Shown in pieces: positions 1 to 10,108 of a DNA stretch of 64,000 bases (position 1 is its first letter; each line of letters starts with the position of its first letter). Under the pieces are notes generated by a model. It was given only the letters and a program-made list of their open reading frames with translations, did no database searches and was not told the origin of the DNA. Made by a program: the position numbers and the translations under genes. The DNA is from CAXGTL01 sp964645705 (GTDB lineage Archaea; Nanobdellota; Nanobdellia; Woesearchaeales; CAXGTL01): NCBI GenBank assembly GCA_964645705.1, contig CAZYAB010000004.1, positions 66,210-130,209 of the forward strand, given 5' to 3'.

Positions 1-2
1 GA

Positions 3-2018
3 TTAAAGATCCCAATTCATCCTTTATACACTTATCATTGGAAAGATATTTCAGTAGAACAATTAGAAAAACTAGTGGACTGGTTAAAATCTGGAAAGAT
101 AGAAAGAATAGATGATAAAGTAAATAAAATAATTCTTAATTTAGATAAAGATTCAAAAAGGATTCTTGAATTAATTGGTCTTGAACATCTTTGCATTAAT
201 AAGGAATTCATTATTATTGAGAAAAACAATGCGCGAATTTTATTATATTTTCTCAAAAATTATAATGCAGATATTTCAACAATAAAAGATGGTTGTGAAA
301 ATGCCCTTGAGATAATGAATAAACTTACAAACATAAAAATAAGAGACAAAAGTGGGACATTTATAGGGGCAAGAATGGGTAGGCCTGAAAAAGCAAAAAT
401 GAGAAAATTAACAGGAAGTCCTCAAGTATTATTTCCTGTTGGTGAAGAAGGGGGCAGACTTAGAAGTTTTCAATCGGCACTTGAAAAAGGGAAAATAACA
501 TCTGATTTTCCTGTTTATTCTTGCAGCAAATGTAATTCAAACACAATTTTCAGATTTTGTGAAAAATGCAATTCTAAAACAAAGCAATTATTTAACTGCC
601 GTTCTTGTGGTTTAATAGAAAAAAAAGAATGTCCTACCCATGGGAGAACATATCCTTATAAGAAACAGATAATAAACATAAATCATTATTTTAATTATAC
701 ATTAAGAAGATTAAAATTAAATGTTTTCCCTGATTTGATTAAAGGCGTCAGAGGAACAAGCAGTAAAGAACACATACCAGAATATTTAGGAAAAGGAATA
801 CTTAGATCAAAGCATCATCTTTTTGTTAATAAAGATGGAACAATAAGATTGGATTGTTCTGAATCACCATTAACTCATTTCAAACCAAAAGAAATCCATG
901 TGAGTGTGGAACAATTAAGAAAATTAGGTTATACAAGAGATTGCCATGGCAAAGAATTGGTTGATGAAGATCAAGTATTAGAATTAAAAGTTCAAGATAT
1001 TGTTTTACCTTGTTGCAAGGTTTGTGGTGAAGAACCTTTTGATGAAGTTTTATTTAGAGTCTCTAAATTCATAGATGAGGAATTAGAAAGATTATATGGT
1101 TTAAATTCTTATTATAATTTAGAAACAAAACAAGATTTGGTAGGTAATTTAACTATTTGTTTAGCACCACACACTTCTGCAGGAATCATAGGCAGGATAA
1201 TAGGTTTTTCAAATAACCAAGGTTTCCAAGCACACCCTTTGTTTCATGCAGCAATGAGAAGAGATTGTGATGGTGATGAAGCAGGAATGTTTTTATTATT
1301 AGATGGTTTAATTAATTTTTCGAGATCATATCTTCCTGGAAGCAGAGGTTCTACAATGGATGCACCCTTAGTATTAACATCTATACTAATTCCTGGCGAA
1401 GTGGATGACATGGTTTTTAATATGGATATTGTCTGGAAATATCCTTTAGAACTATATGAATCTGCTTTAAAATACAAAATGCCTTGGGACATAAAAATAA
1501 AACAAATGAAAAAAGTTTTAAATACAGAAAAGCAATACGAAGGGTTTGGTTTTACTCATGATACTGCTAATTTAAACAAAGGTATCTTGTGTTCTGCATA
1601 CAAATTATTGCCTTCGATGAAAGATAAATTAAAAGGGCAAATGGATTTAGCAGTTAAGATAAGAGCAGTAGATGTTGCAGATGTTGCAAGATTGGTTATT
1701 GATAAACATTTTTTAAAAGACATAAAAGGAAATTTAAGAAAATTTTCACAACAACAGTTTAGATGTGTTAAATGCAATGAAAAATATAGAAGACCCCCTT
1801 TGATAGGAAATTGTCAAGTTTGTGGTGGAAAAATAATATTTACAATATCTGAAGGAAGTATTGTGAAATATTTGGGCCCGAGTATTAGTTTAGCAGAAAA
1901 ATATAATGTGGCACCTTATGTTAAACAAAATTTAGAATTAACAAAAAGAAGAGTAGAAGGAGTTTTTGGTAAAGAAAAAGAAAAACAAACAGGACTTGGT
2001 GCTTGGTTTGCAGCGTAA
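3..2018 (+). CDS. polC: DNA polymerase II (PolD) large subunit DP2, C-terminal part
   Basis: The reading frame is open from base 3 and begins inside a PIHPLYTYHW block typical of DP2, so the true start is upstream of the window; the GTG at 75 is internal. DP2 is the catalytic subunit of archaeal family D replicative DNA polymerase. Visible features are CxxC zinc ribbons near 520-640, 1000-1030 and 1760-1820, and the catalytic acidic motif RRDCDGDEAG near 1255-1285, where many archaea carry an intein; here it is uninterrupted. The last eleven residues contain QTGLGAWF, a good PCNA-interacting (PIP) box. The gene converges on the DUF424/aIF2-beta pair. Confidence 0.95.
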   Translation, partial: LKIPIHPLYTYHWKDISVEQLEKLVDWLKSGKIERIDDKVNKIILNLDKDSKRILELIGLEHLCINKEFIIIEKNNARILLYFLKNYNADISTIKDGCENALEIMNKLTNIKIRDKSGTFIGARMGRPEKAKMRKLTGSPQVLFPVGEEGGRLRSFQSALEKGKITSDFPVYSCSKCNSNTIFRFCEKCNSKTKQLFNCRSCGLIEKKECPTHGRTYPYKKQIININHYFNYTLRRLKLNVFPDLIKGVRGTSSKEHIPEYLGKGILRSKHHLFVNKDGTIRLDCSESPLTHFKPKEIHVSVEQLRKLGYTRDCHGKELVDEDQVLELKVQDIVLPCCKVCGEEPFDEVLFRVSKFIDEELERLYGLNSYYNLETKQDLVGNLTICLAPHTSAGIIGRIIGFSNNQGFQAHPLFHAAMRRDCDGDEAGMFLLLDGLINFSRSYLPGSRGSTMDAPLVLTSILIPGEVDDMVFNMDIVWKYPLELYESALKYKMPWDIKIKQMKKVLNTEKQYEGFGFTHDTANLNKGILCSAYKLLPSMKDKLKGQMDLAVKIRAVDVADVARLVIDKHFLKDIKGNLRKFSQQQFRCVKCNEKYRRPPLIGNCQVCGGKIIFTISEGSIVKYLGPSISLAEKYNVAPYVKQNLELTKRRVEGVFGKEKEKQTGLGAWFAA

Positions 2019-2070
2019 ACACCGCGTTAAATCTTATCATCAGATTATTTTATTAAATCACTGCACTAAA

Positions 2071-2400
2071 TCATTCATCCCTTAAAACTAATGCTTGAGC
2101 ATAGGGAACATTATTCATCTTAAGAACATTTTCTTTCTTAATAAAACCATTTTTTAGCACAAAATCAACAGATTTTTCACCAACAACATTGATGACGTGA
2201 CTTAGTTTTATCGTGTCCAGAGCTTCCTGTTCTGAAACTTCATCACCTTTATAAAAATTAGACGTAAGATCGAGCTGTAAATCACCTTCTTCAATTTTCT
2301 TACCTAATAATTTAGAATCACAGATGGCAACAATTATTTTCCCTTCATGAGAAATGTGTTTTTTAATTATCATTTTTTTAATTACTTTTTTATTCACCAT
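2071..2400 (-). CDS. DUF424 family archaeal protein
   Basis: This 109-residue protein matches the archaeal DUF424 pattern as I know it: an N-terminal strand with VAICDSKLLGKK, a central FYKGDEVSEQEA stretch, then VINVVGEKSVDFVLKNGFI and a terminal VPYAQALV motif. Its stop lies about 50 nt from the convergent DP2 gene. It directly follows the aIF2-beta gene with no spacer, so the two are almost certainly co-transcribed, which suggests a translation-linked role. The molecular function is not established from sequence. Confidence 0.8.
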   Translation of the reverse strand: MVNKKVIKKMIIKKHISHEGKIIVAICDSKLLGKKIEEGDLQLDLTSNFYKGDEVSEQEALDTIKLSHVINVVGEKSVDFVLKNGFIKKENVLKMNNVPYAQALVLRDE

Positions 2401-2814
2401 TTAAATCTTCGATTTAACAGAATGTCTTGCACCGCATGCTAAGCATCTTAATATTGAAACTTCCCCTTCTTTAATTAGTTTTGTTTCTGGTTTTTTACAT
2501 TCTTTACAAAGAACAAATTCATTTGCATATTTTTCAATTTTTTCATTTATTCTTGTAGAAGGGATTCTTGAACCTAATATGAGTGCCGTTTTAGTAAGTT
2601 CACCTGGTGTTGCTAATTCTTTTAATATGAATTTCATCAAATGTTTAACATCTCTATGAAAAATACCAGCAATCTGGTGAAAATTATTAATGACTGTTTT
2701 ATTGCCTTGAAAATGTCCTTTTACTTTAGGAATTTCAAACCTAGATATTTCTAATACTTTTTTAGGTACTTCTTTTCTTGCTTTTTCAAGTAAATTTTCA
2801 TATTCTTCATTCAT
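2401..2814 (-). CDS. eif2b: Translation initiation factor aIF2 subunit beta
   Basis: aIF2-beta is part of the heterotrimer that brings initiator Met-tRNA to the small ribosomal subunit. The 137-residue length is normal for archaea. The central alpha/beta domain is recognisable from the RDVKHLMKFILKELATPG segment, and the C-terminal zinc ribbon has two CxxC pairs (CKEC and CLAC, about residues 98-131). It is first in a two-gene operon with DUF424 and abuts it exactly. The start ATG at 2814 follows an AT-rich promoter shared with the divergent SpoIIM-like gene. Confidence 0.95.
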   Translation of the reverse strand: MNEEYENLLEKARKEVPKKVLEISRFEIPKVKGHFQGNKTVINNFHQIAGIFHRDVKHLMKFILKELATPGELTKTALILGSRIPSTRINEKIEKYANEFVLCKECKKPETKLIKEGEVSILRCLACGARHSVKSKI

Positions 2815-2901
2815 AGTAATAGTAGATAATCTGCTTTTATTTTTAAATCTATCTTAATCTTTAGAAAGTTTTAAATACATATAATCTTAAGTTAATTTAT
2901 C

Positions 2902-3756
2902 ATGGTGATAGAATCTTTAATAAGTCCTTTTAAAGCAGAACGTAACCCTTATGAGTTATTTTTTTATGGTTTTTTCTATTCATCTATCTCTATTCTTTTG
3001 TCATTATGGATATTTAGGGATCATTCTAGCTTATTAATGGTTTTTTTAACAGTAATGGCTTGTATGCCTTTATTATATAATACTATGAAAAATGAAGAAA
3101 GAAAAGACACTGTATTTAAAAGCGAATTAAAATTATTAAAAGAACACGGAAAAACAATAGAATTTCTTTTATTCCTATTCGTAGGCATAACTGCAGGATA
3201 TGTTTTTTGGTATTTATTTTTACCAGATTCAATAACTTTAACTTCTTATTTTTTCAAGGTTCAAAAAGATACTTTGATTGCGATTAATGGAAGAACGACT
3301 GGAAGTTTTATCAGTAATCAGATATTTTTAAAAATTTTGCTGAATAACATCAAGGTTCTAATTTTTTGTATATTATTTTCATTTATTTTTGGTCTGGGCG
3401 CAATCTTTATTTTAACTTGGAACTCATCAGTTATAGCAGCTGCAACAGGGGACTTTATTAAATCAGGAATAACATCAGTTACAAAATTAAATTCAGGAAT
3501 AACAGGAGCATATTTTACACCAGTTGCAATGGGATTCTTAAGATACATGATACACGGTATTCCAGAGATTGCCGCTTATTTCGTAGGAGGATTGGCAGGA
3601 GGAATTATTTCATTTGCAATCATTAACAAACATTATAAAACAAAAGCATTTGAAAACATATTATTAGATTCTTCAGAATTAGTTATTATAGCTATCTTTA
3701 TTTTAGTGATAGCAGCTTTATTAGAAGTGTATTTTACACCAATATTTTTCACTTAA
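2902..3756 (+). CDS. SpoIIM-like (stage II sporulation protein M family) membrane protein
   Basis: A 284-residue integral membrane protein with about six hydrophobic segments. The second half has the family's hallmarks: NNIKVLIFCILFSFIFGLGAIF, a later RYMIHGIPEIAAYFVGG segment and a final long hydrophobic helix. In archaea SpoIIM-like proteins are common and of unknown function; they probably act in membrane remodelling or transport. The gene stands alone, divergent from aIF2-beta and convergent with the OB-fold gene. A TATA-like element lies near 2870-2885. Confidence 0.8.
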   Translation: MVIESLISPFKAERNPYELFFYGFFYSSISILLSLWIFRDHSSLLMVFLTVMACMPLLYNTMKNEERKDTVFKSELKLLKEHGKTIEFLLFLFVGITAGYVFWYLFLPDSITLTSYFFKVQKDTLIAINGRTTGSFISNQIFLKILLNNIKVLIFCILFSFIFGLGAIFILTWNSSVIAAATGDFIKSGITSVTKLNSGITGAYFTPVAMGFLRYMIHGIPEIAAYFVGGLAGGIISFAIINKHYKTKAFENILLDSSELVIIAIFILVIAALLEVYFTPIFFT

Positions 3757-3779
3757 TTTACCACCAACAGAATTTTCAA

Positions 3780-4451
3780 TCATTCTAATATCTTTACTCT
3801 ACCAGGACTTATTTCAAATATATCTCCTTTTTCAAGTAATTCTGTTATTAATTCGTCTCTATTAATAAGATTAGTATCAATAAGAATTTGTTGAATACTT
3901 ACACCATCGCCTTTATCTTGTTTTTTAATTTCATCGATTATTTTATTATATATTGGCAGATTTCCTTCAATTTTTATATTTTCTTCATAAACTTTTTTTA
4001 GTTCTTTTTCACCTTTTGTTTTTACTTCTTTTATTTTGCTTAATCTTATTCTTTCTAATTCTAGTTCTTTATTCCTGAGTTCTAATAATTTCATATTTTT
4101 TATTTTTTTTATTATTTCAGGAACAATATATTTTTTATTATTGAATAGTCTTATTCTTCCTATTACGTTTATCACGTCTCCTATATTATATCTTTCAAAA
4201 TTAAAATCATTCTCGAATGTTCTCGCTTCTATTTGATCAGTTCCATCATCAATAAACATCACTTTTTGTTGTTCATTTTCTTGCTCAGATTTAAGAATTA
4301 TAGTAGCAATCAGATTCACCCTTGATATTTTCTTGTTTTTATATTCTATGTAATTGGGAAGCCAACCACTTTGTTCTTTATAAGGAAATTTATTAAGTAT
4401 TTCAATTGTCACTTTGTGTGCTATTTCTCTTTTTCTTATTTCTTCTGGCAT
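3780..4451 (-). CDS. RPA-like OB-fold protein with C-terminal winged helix
   Basis: The 223-residue protein has an OB-fold in its first 120 residues (KVMFIDDGTDQIEARTF then YNIGDVINVIGRIRLFNNKKYIVPEII, the strand pattern of RPA32-like single-strand DNA binding domains), a charged linker of about 50 residues, and a C-terminal winged-helix-like segment ending ELLEKGDIFEISPGRVKIL. This is the architecture of eukaryotic RPA32 and of archaeal small RPA subunits. It lies 35 nt downstream of mcm on the same strand, supporting a replication role. A second RPA-type gene is at 39,374. Confidence 0.75.
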   Translation of the reverse strand: MPEEIRKREIAHKVTIEILNKFPYKEQSGWLPNYIEYKNKKISRVNLIATIILKSEQENEQQKVMFIDDGTDQIEARTFENDFNFERYNIGDVINVIGRIRLFNNKKYIVPEIIKKIKNMKLLELRNKELELERIRLSKIKEVKTKGEKELKKVYEENIKIEGNLPIYNKIIDEIKKQDKGDGVSIQQILIDTNLINRDELITELLEKGDIFEISPGRVKILE

Positions 4452-4486
4452 TTTTTATATATTAAATTATATATTGAATTTATATA

Positions 4487-6505
4487 TTAAATACGGCTGA
4501 TGAATCCTCTCTTGGGTTCAAAAATATCACCTGAACGTTTCAACCTTTCTATTATTTCTTCTGTTTCATCTCTTTTAATGTCTTGGTTTTCTGCTTCACT
4601 AACAACATCTTCAATAGGGATTACTTTTCCTAGTTTATTTTCTAATTCAGAGATAATTTCTTTTACTACTGAAATCTTTCCTCTTTCAGAAGCAGTAATT
4701 CCAGATGTGATCCTATCAATATCTATTTTTCCAGTTTGAGGATCAACGCCAATTTGTGATAAACAATAGTTTAGAATTTCTACTGCCCTGTCAGCATCTT
4801 TTTTAGTAACTTTACTAGACAATCTTAATTTTGCAGAAGCTTCGCTCAATCTTACTAACCCTTCTAACTGTCTTGGCGAAATTGGTACTGTTTTAATTTT
4901 GCCTTCTTCAGACCCAGACATTCTCATCTCAATATAATATTTTTTTACTCTTTCAATCGCAGAATCAGTTAACACAGGTTTACATTTTTGTCTTGCATAT
5001 GAAATATATTTTCTTAATAAATCAGTAGGAATCTCTGCTTCACCAATATCCGGGTTTTGGTGTAGTGAAAGAATGTGTTTTGCCATTAATTTATCTTTGC
5101 TTTCATCAGGCATATCTTTGATAGCAAAAATAAGATCAAATCTATTAATTAATGCAGGAGGCATGTCTATTTGCTTAGCAAGAATATCATAAGGATCAAA
5201 TCTTCCGAATTTAGGATTTGCAGCAGCAAGTACAGTTGTTTCACATCTTAATGTTGCTTGCACATTTGCTTTACTAATTGATATTGTTTGTTGTTCTAGT
5301 GCCTCATGCATTGCACTTCTATCTTCTGTTGTCATTTTATCTATTTCATCTATCATGCAAAATCCTTTATTACTTAATGGCAGAGCACCTGCTTCTAATG
5401 TCCATCCACCCAAGAATTCATCTCTAAGCACTGATGCTGTTAAACCTGCACCACTTACACCTTTACCACTAACATACCTACATTTTGGTGCAACCTTGGA
5501 CATTCTTTTAAGTAATTGGGATTTTCCAGCACCAGGATCACCTATTAGTAAAACATGCATGTCTCCTCTCGTTGTTACACCATCTGACCTTGTTTTTTTA
5601 ATACCACCTACTAATTGTAGAATTAGTGCTTCTTTTATCTTGTCATATCCATAGATAGAAGGCGCAACACTTTCAATTAGCTTTTTTACGATCTTAGGAT
5701 CTTTAGATATTTCTAATATTTTTTCTTCTTCTTCTTTATTAATCAGAAGTTGATAAAAATCTTCTTGAATAGGTCTTATGTAATTTGCTTCAATCAATAA
5801 ATCAAATCTTGTTGATTGTGAACCTGATCTTAATGTTATTGGAACTTCTTTAATAATTCCATTTATAGATATTTTGCTACCAGGATTAGTTTTTTTATCT
5901 GATAAAGGACTCACAAGATCTTCTTTTAGAAAAACATTCATTCTTTTAGGTTGTTCACCACCTTCTAGATCTTCTGCAGATTCTTCTAAAGAAATTCTTT
6001 GAACATCTATAAGCTCTTTGCTAAGTAATCTAAATTTGCCTTTTCTACCACAACCACACCTACTAGGTTCTTTGAATTTTTGTTCAAGCTGCAAAACAGA
6101 TATAATATTTCCACAACTAGGACATTCGAATCTTGCATTTGTTACTTGCGGTCTTACGTCTGACTTTTGTCTTACTATTCCTTGAACACACATAAATTTT
6201 CCAATATGCTTGCTTCTGATATTTCTGACAAGTATTTCTTGTAATTGAGGTAAATTTTTTATTCTTATTCTAAAATTAGATACTGGTTTTGGCAAATCAA
6301 ATTGTTCAATTGCTATTTCAGCAGCCCTTACTGTATCTTCTGGTTGGTCAAGCATAAGATCTGCTAAATCAGGATTAAATTTGCTTAATTCAGAAAAATC
6401 AATTATAAAATGATTTTTTCCTTTTCTTATTTTTTCAAGTAACTGGGCATGATAATTAGTTTCAAGAAATTCTTGGAATATTCTTATTTGTTCAGATGCA
6501 TCCAT
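4487..6505 (-). CDS. mcm: Minichromosome maintenance (MCM) replicative helicase
   Basis: A full-length 672-residue archaeal MCM, the hexameric 3'-5' DNA helicase. The N-terminal domain carries a zinc motif (C128, C131, C150, C152) inside an OB-fold. The AAA+ core has Walker A GDPGAGKS at 322-329, Walker B MIDEIDKM at 384-391, and a downstream arginine-finger motif LINRFDLIF. The C-terminal 70 residues form the usual winged helix. There is no intein in the Walker A loop, a common intein site. It probably forms an operon with the RPA-like gene at 3780. Confidence 0.97.
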   Translation of the reverse strand: MDASEQIRIFQEFLETNYHAQLLEKIRKGKNHFIIDFSELSKFNPDLADLMLDQPEDTVRAAEIAIEQFDLPKPVSNFRIRIKNLPQLQEILVRNIRSKHIGKFMCVQGIVRQKSDVRPQVTNARFECPSCGNIISVLQLEQKFKEPSRCGCGRKGKFRLLSKELIDVQRISLEESAEDLEGGEQPKRMNVFLKEDLVSPLSDKKTNPGSKISINGIIKEVPITLRSGSQSTRFDLLIEANYIRPIQEDFYQLLINKEEEEKILEISKDPKIVKKLIESVAPSIYGYDKIKEALILQLVGGIKKTRSDGVTTRGDMHVLLIGDPGAGKSQLLKRMSKVAPKCRYVSGKGVSGAGLTASVLRDEFLGGWTLEAGALPLSNKGFCMIDEIDKMTTEDRSAMHEALEQQTISISKANVQATLRCETTVLAAANPKFGRFDPYDILAKQIDMPPALINRFDLIFAIKDMPDESKDKLMAKHILSLHQNPDIGEAEIPTDLLRKYISYARQKCKPVLTDSAIERVKKYYIEMRMSGSEEGKIKTVPISPRQLEGLVRLSEASAKLRLSSKVTKKDADRAVEILNYCLSQIGVDPQTGKIDIDRITSGITASERGKISVVKEIISELENKLGKVIPIEDVVSEAENQDIKRDETEEIIERLKRSGDIFEPKRGFISRI

Positions 6506-6655
6506 TTTTCTATCTTACCTATTTTTTAGTCTGATTTTAGCCTAATATCTATTTAATTATGTTAATACCCTCTTTTTGGTAGAAATTAAAAAAAAATTAA
6601 AATTTATAAATATTTACCAACTGTAATATCTATTTCAAATATCTCTATTCAAAGT

Positions 6656-7243
6656 TTACTTTTGCTTTTTAATAGCTTTCAATGTTTTTACTAGTTTTTC
6701 TAATGCAACATGTGCGTCATCTTCACTTTTAGTGCCAGTGCATACTATTTTTCCATTACTAAACAGCAAAAATGTTGCTCTGTCAGGACCTTCTTTTCCA
6801 CCTAGTTTATATACTAAACCAGGGAATTGTTCTGGTTCATATTCAGCATTTGTTAATTTCATTGCCAATATGTTTAGATTAAGATCCATGCCAATGCTTC
6901 CTGACGCAACCATGTTTTGTATTTCTATTACTGGTTTAACAGTGATCTTTATATTGATCTTTTGTAGACTTTTGATTATTTTTTTAATAGATGCATCAAC
7001 ATCAGCCATGTTTCTAGCTCCTGTACATACTACTTTTCCAGAACTAAATATAAGAGCAGATGTTTTTGGCTCTTTTATACGTAATACTAAGCCTGGAAAC
7101 TGTTCAGGATTGTATTCTGTATTACTTAGAGTAGCAGCCATCTTTTCTAAAGGTATATCATGCTCCAAACTTGTTGAAACAACTATATTAACTATCCTTA
7201 TCCCCTTTTCTTCTTTTTTAGTCTTCTTTGTTTTTTTAGCCAT
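6656..7243 (-). CDS. tbp: TATA-box binding protein (TBP)
   Basis: TBP binds archaeal promoters and recruits TFB and RNA polymerase. The 195-residue protein shows the two-fold TBP repeat: NTEYNPEQFPGLVLRI...GKVVCTGAR in the first half and NAEYEPEQFPGLVYKL...GKIVCTGTK in the second. Lysine-rich tails lie at both ends, and the acidic C-terminal tail of some archaeal TBPs is absent. A strong Shine-Dalgarno GGAGGTC sits 5 nt before the ATG. It is a single gene between AT-rich spacers. Confidence 0.97.
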   Translation of the reverse strand: MAKKTKKTKKEEKGIRIVNIVVSTSLEHDIPLEKMAATLSNTEYNPEQFPGLVLRIKEPKTSALIFSSGKVVCTGARNMADVDASIKKIIKSLQKINIKITVKPVIEIQNMVASGSIGMDLNLNILAMKLTNAEYEPEQFPGLVYKLGGKEGPDRATFLLFSNGKIVCTGTKSEDDAHVALEKLVKTLKAIKKQK

Positions 7244-7409
7244 TTAAATGACCTCCATTTGCTTATCAATTTATAAATAAACTATATTCAACCCCTTTGT
7301 TTTATAAATAATTTATAAATACTTATAAATAAGAAAGTGAGATTCCTTTATAAATGCTTTTATTTTTTAACACATATTAAGAATTTTAATTATTTTCAAT
7401 ATTAAAAAA

Positions 7410-7793
7410 TTATGCGAAAACAAGAAACTTCTTCTGCCTCATCATAATAACTTTAATACTATCTAACTTCAATCTCTTTCTAAGCCCTATATCTTGCGTA
7501 CACACGACCCACTTATCATCAACCAAATCAACAATTAAATCATCAACATAATCCTTAGACTTAGTCTTCAAAACCTTTACTCTTTTCTTTTTAAGCAATT
7601 GCAAAGCCATCTTAGCATTATTAGCATTCTTTCCTTTACCAGAATCAACCAATTTCTTAAGTTCATCAATGCTCTTATCCAAAACACAAATAACATACTT
7701 AGAATCAACAATCCTATCAATTTCAGCAAATATATCTACTTTAAACTGAAACGGAATCATACAAAAGTTTGTGTCAAGTAGTATATTCTTCAT
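7410..7793 (-). CDS. PIN-domain nuclease (archaeal Fcf1/VapC9-like)
   Basis: A 127-residue single PIN domain. The first acidic residue is in ILLDTN near the N-terminus, further acidic residues lie around SIDELKKL, and the last motif is VVCTQDIGLRKRLK. Stand-alone PIN proteins of this type in archaea resemble Fcf1/Utp23 rRNA-processing nucleases and the toxin VapC9. No antitoxin gene adjoins it, so an RNA-processing role is more likely than a toxin-antitoxin module. It lies 14 nt after the endonuclease IV gene on the same strand. Confidence 0.8.
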   Translation of the reverse strand: MKNILLDTNFCMIPFQFKVDIFAEIDRIVDSKYVICVLDKSIDELKKLVDSGKGKNANNAKMALQLLKKKRVKVLKTKSKDYVDDLIVDLVDDKWVVCTQDIGLRKRLKLDSIKVIMMRQKKFLVFA

Positions 7794-7807
7794 TTTGTGT
7801 TTTTTAT

Positions 7808-8605
7808 TTATTCTTTCTTTCTTAACCTCATCCCTTCCAAAATTTTCTTTGTCTTCAATGTATCGCCAAGCGGATCAGGACTTTCATTGATTATCATACA
7901 ATTGATTCTATATTTTTTAAGGTAGGTAAGTAATTTTTTTATATCTTTTGGTTTAGTCATTAAATGCCTGCGTTCACCCTTATCACTGAATTCAATCCCA
8001 GAAAAATGACAATGCACAAACTTCAAATGCCTAATCTTTTTCATAACAGAATCATAATCAATTTTACCATACCTGGCCTTCAAATGAGCAAAATCAACAC
8101 ATATTGAACATTTTGTTTCTTTTATTAATTGCAATAATTCATCTAAATCACCAAATTGTGAGCTTTTACCAGTTGTTTCTGGTGCTAATTTAACTTTAAA
8201 TCCTTGTTCTTTGATTACATCTTGCATATTGCTCATTCTTTCAGCAACAGATTCATATATCTCTTTTTTATCTCTCCCTTGATAATAAGCAGCATGAAAT
8301 ACTATATATTTTGCACCAAGATAATGTCCTCTTTCGCAACTGTATAAGATTCTTTTCATACTTTGTCTTATTTTTATTTTTTCTTTAGAACAAAGATTAA
8401 CAAAAAAAGGCGCATGAACAGATAATTTTAATCCTAATTTTTTTCTTAATTTACCTGCCTCTTTTGCAAGTGGCAAACCCATCTTTGTTCCATGAACAAA
8501 CTCAACCTCTTGTCCATCTAAACCCAATTCTTTTATTCTTTTTAGTGATTTTAGAATTCCATTATCAACATTTCCTGCTGTTCCTATTTTTATTTTAAAA
8601 CTCAT
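7808..8605 (-). CDS. nfo: Endonuclease IV-like AP endonuclease (TIM barrel)
   Basis: This protein is predicted to cleave abasic sites in base-excision repair. The 265-residue barrel carries the metal-binding motifs of the family in order: LSVHAPFFVNLCS (His), YIVFHAAYY (His), VKLAPETTGKSSQFG (Glu), ICVDFAHLKARYG (Asp, His), HCHFSGIEFSDKGERRH and the final Glu in INESPD. The length is slightly below the bacterial enzyme. The start overlaps the stop of the antiporter gene by one base, so they are probably co-transcribed. Confidence 0.9.
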   Translation of the reverse strand: MSFKIKIGTAGNVDNGILKSLKRIKELGLDGQEVEFVHGTKMGLPLAKEAGKLRKKLGLKLSVHAPFFVNLCSKEKIKIRQSMKRILYSCERGHYLGAKYIVFHAAYYQGRDKKEIYESVAERMSNMQDVIKEQGFKVKLAPETTGKSSQFGDLDELLQLIKETKCSICVDFAHLKARYGKIDYDSVMKKIRHLKFVHCHFSGIEFSDKGERRHLMTKPKDIKKLLTYLKKYRINCMIINESPDPLGDTLKTKKILEGMRLRKKE

Positions 8606-9978
8606 TATTTTTTTCTTATTTCTTTTATCTTTTTTTGCAGTTTCTTTATTCTTCGTTTTTTGATTTTCTTTTGTTTTTCTGTTTTCTTTGCTTTAGGAGT
8701 TTTTGGTTTCTTTTTATCATCCATTATAACTATTTCTTCTTGTTGCTCTATTTTTCTTCTAATAAAGAATTTAGCAAATTTAAGAGAAATTGTTGAAACA
8801 ATTATCGAATAAACTAAGAATATCAATGTATAATTAAGTATTTCTTGACCTCCAGGTATATTAGTAAATAGTATTTCTTTTCCTTTAAAATTCAATGTAT
8901 AACTTAATAATAAAGCAGCAACAACAGCAACAGCAATACCTTTAGAAGCATTCAAAGATATAAATAGCCTTTCTCTTAAATTAAAATTACTTTTTCTAAA
9001 CGAGTATGATATAGTTATATATCTTATTAACAGATAAAATACAAACATAATTCCTGCTTTAAGATAAAACATACCTTCTAATGGCAGATTAATCAAAATT
9101 CCTATCAAAATAAAAACAGTTATTTCTAAAAAAGTAGATAATGTTGATGAAAATTGTTGCAAATTTTCTTTTTGTTTAATATAAACATTCCCAAACATTA
9201 GACCAAGTGTTGTAACAGACAACACCCCGTTACCACCTATATTTTCAGCTAAAACAAATGATAATATTGCAGCAGATATTATTATTAAAGGACTAAGAGT
9301 TTTAGAATATATTTTTCTCATTAACTTTAATATTATTAATCCTATAAGCAAACCTGCGCCAATTCCTGAAGCAATTTGTTGAAAAAAAGGAATTATTTCC
9401 ATAGTAATGTGTGTAAAAGCAGTACTTCCTTCAAACTGCACCATTATGTTTAATATAATAAAAGGAAATAAAACAATTAAAGGGGTATTTACAATTGATT
9501 CAACTTTTAAGAATTGCAAAACCTTATGATTAGCATCTTTTAACATGTATAAAACCGCATCAGGGCTTGTTCCTGACATTAAAGCAGCAAACATCAATGC
9601 AAGAAAAAAGTTTTTTGTTTCTAAAAAATAAAAAGAAATTGCTGAAAATATAACCATGTTAGCAATTAAGAAAATCATTGAATATTTAAGAGCGGCAATT
9701 GAAAAATCATCAAACTCTTTATACTTAAACTGCGACGTAGAATCAAAGACAATCATAACCAGCGCTAAAATAGATAAGCTTGCAATAAATACTACAGGAA
9801 ATTCAATTGCTTTTGTACCTGTTATTTCAGAATATTTTCTAATAGCATAATTAATGACCATTCCAGATATAATAAGCAACAAAATGTTAGGTATCTTTAA
9901 TCTGTTTGAAAAAAAAGTTATAATTAACCCTATTAAAATTAGAACACCTAAATATGTTAGATAAATAATAGCATCCAT
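8605..9978 (-). CDS. Cation/proton antiporter (CPA family)
   Basis: A 457-residue membrane protein with about eleven to twelve hydrophobic helices, fitting the CPA1/CPA2 Na+/H+ antiporter fold. The GTSPDAVLYML segment near residue 137 matches the central unwound helix region with its conserved acidic residue, and the GNGVLSVTTLGLMFGN segment matches the family's later core helix. The last 45 residues are a very basic cytoplasmic tail rich in Lys, with little other sequence. The cation specificity cannot be read from the sequence. Confidence 0.85.
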   Translation of the reverse strand: MDAIIYLTYLGVLILIGLIITFFSNRLKIPNILLLIISGMVINYAIRKYSEITGTKAIEFPVVFIASLSILALVMIVFDSTSQFKYKEFDDFSIAALKYSMIFLIANMVIFSAISFYFLETKNFFLALMFAALMSGTSPDAVLYMLKDANHKVLQFLKVESIVNTPLIVLFPFIILNIMVQFEGSTAFTHITMEIIPFFQQIASGIGAGLLIGLIILKLMRKIYSKTLSPLIIISAAILSFVLAENIGGNGVLSVTTLGLMFGNVYIKQKENLQQFSSTLSTFLEITVFILIGILINLPLEGMFYLKAGIMFVFYLLIRYITISYSFRKSNFNLRERLFISLNASKGIAVAVVAALLLSYTLNFKGKEILFTNIPGGQEILNYTLIFLVYSIIVSTISLKFAKFFIRRKIEQQEEIVIMDDKKKPKTPKAKKTEKQKKIKKRRIKKLQKKIKEIRKK

Positions 9979-10108
9979 TGTTCACCACTTTTTTATTATA
10001 TAATCCTTTTTTATACTTAATTATATATATATGTTTCTATTAAACATTTATTCTACTATAATAATCTTTATATAGTCATACGATTCATGGCATTTAGAGG
10101 TGATACAT

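Noticed and set aside
6732..7247. Long antisense frame of 171 residues opposite tbp
   Set aside because: It is a shadow of the TBP gene caused by low stop density; no protein family is seen and no promoter fits.
7410..7793. PIN gene as a VapBC toxin-antitoxin module
   Set aside because: No small antitoxin gene lies upstream or overlaps it; the only close neighbour is endonuclease IV.
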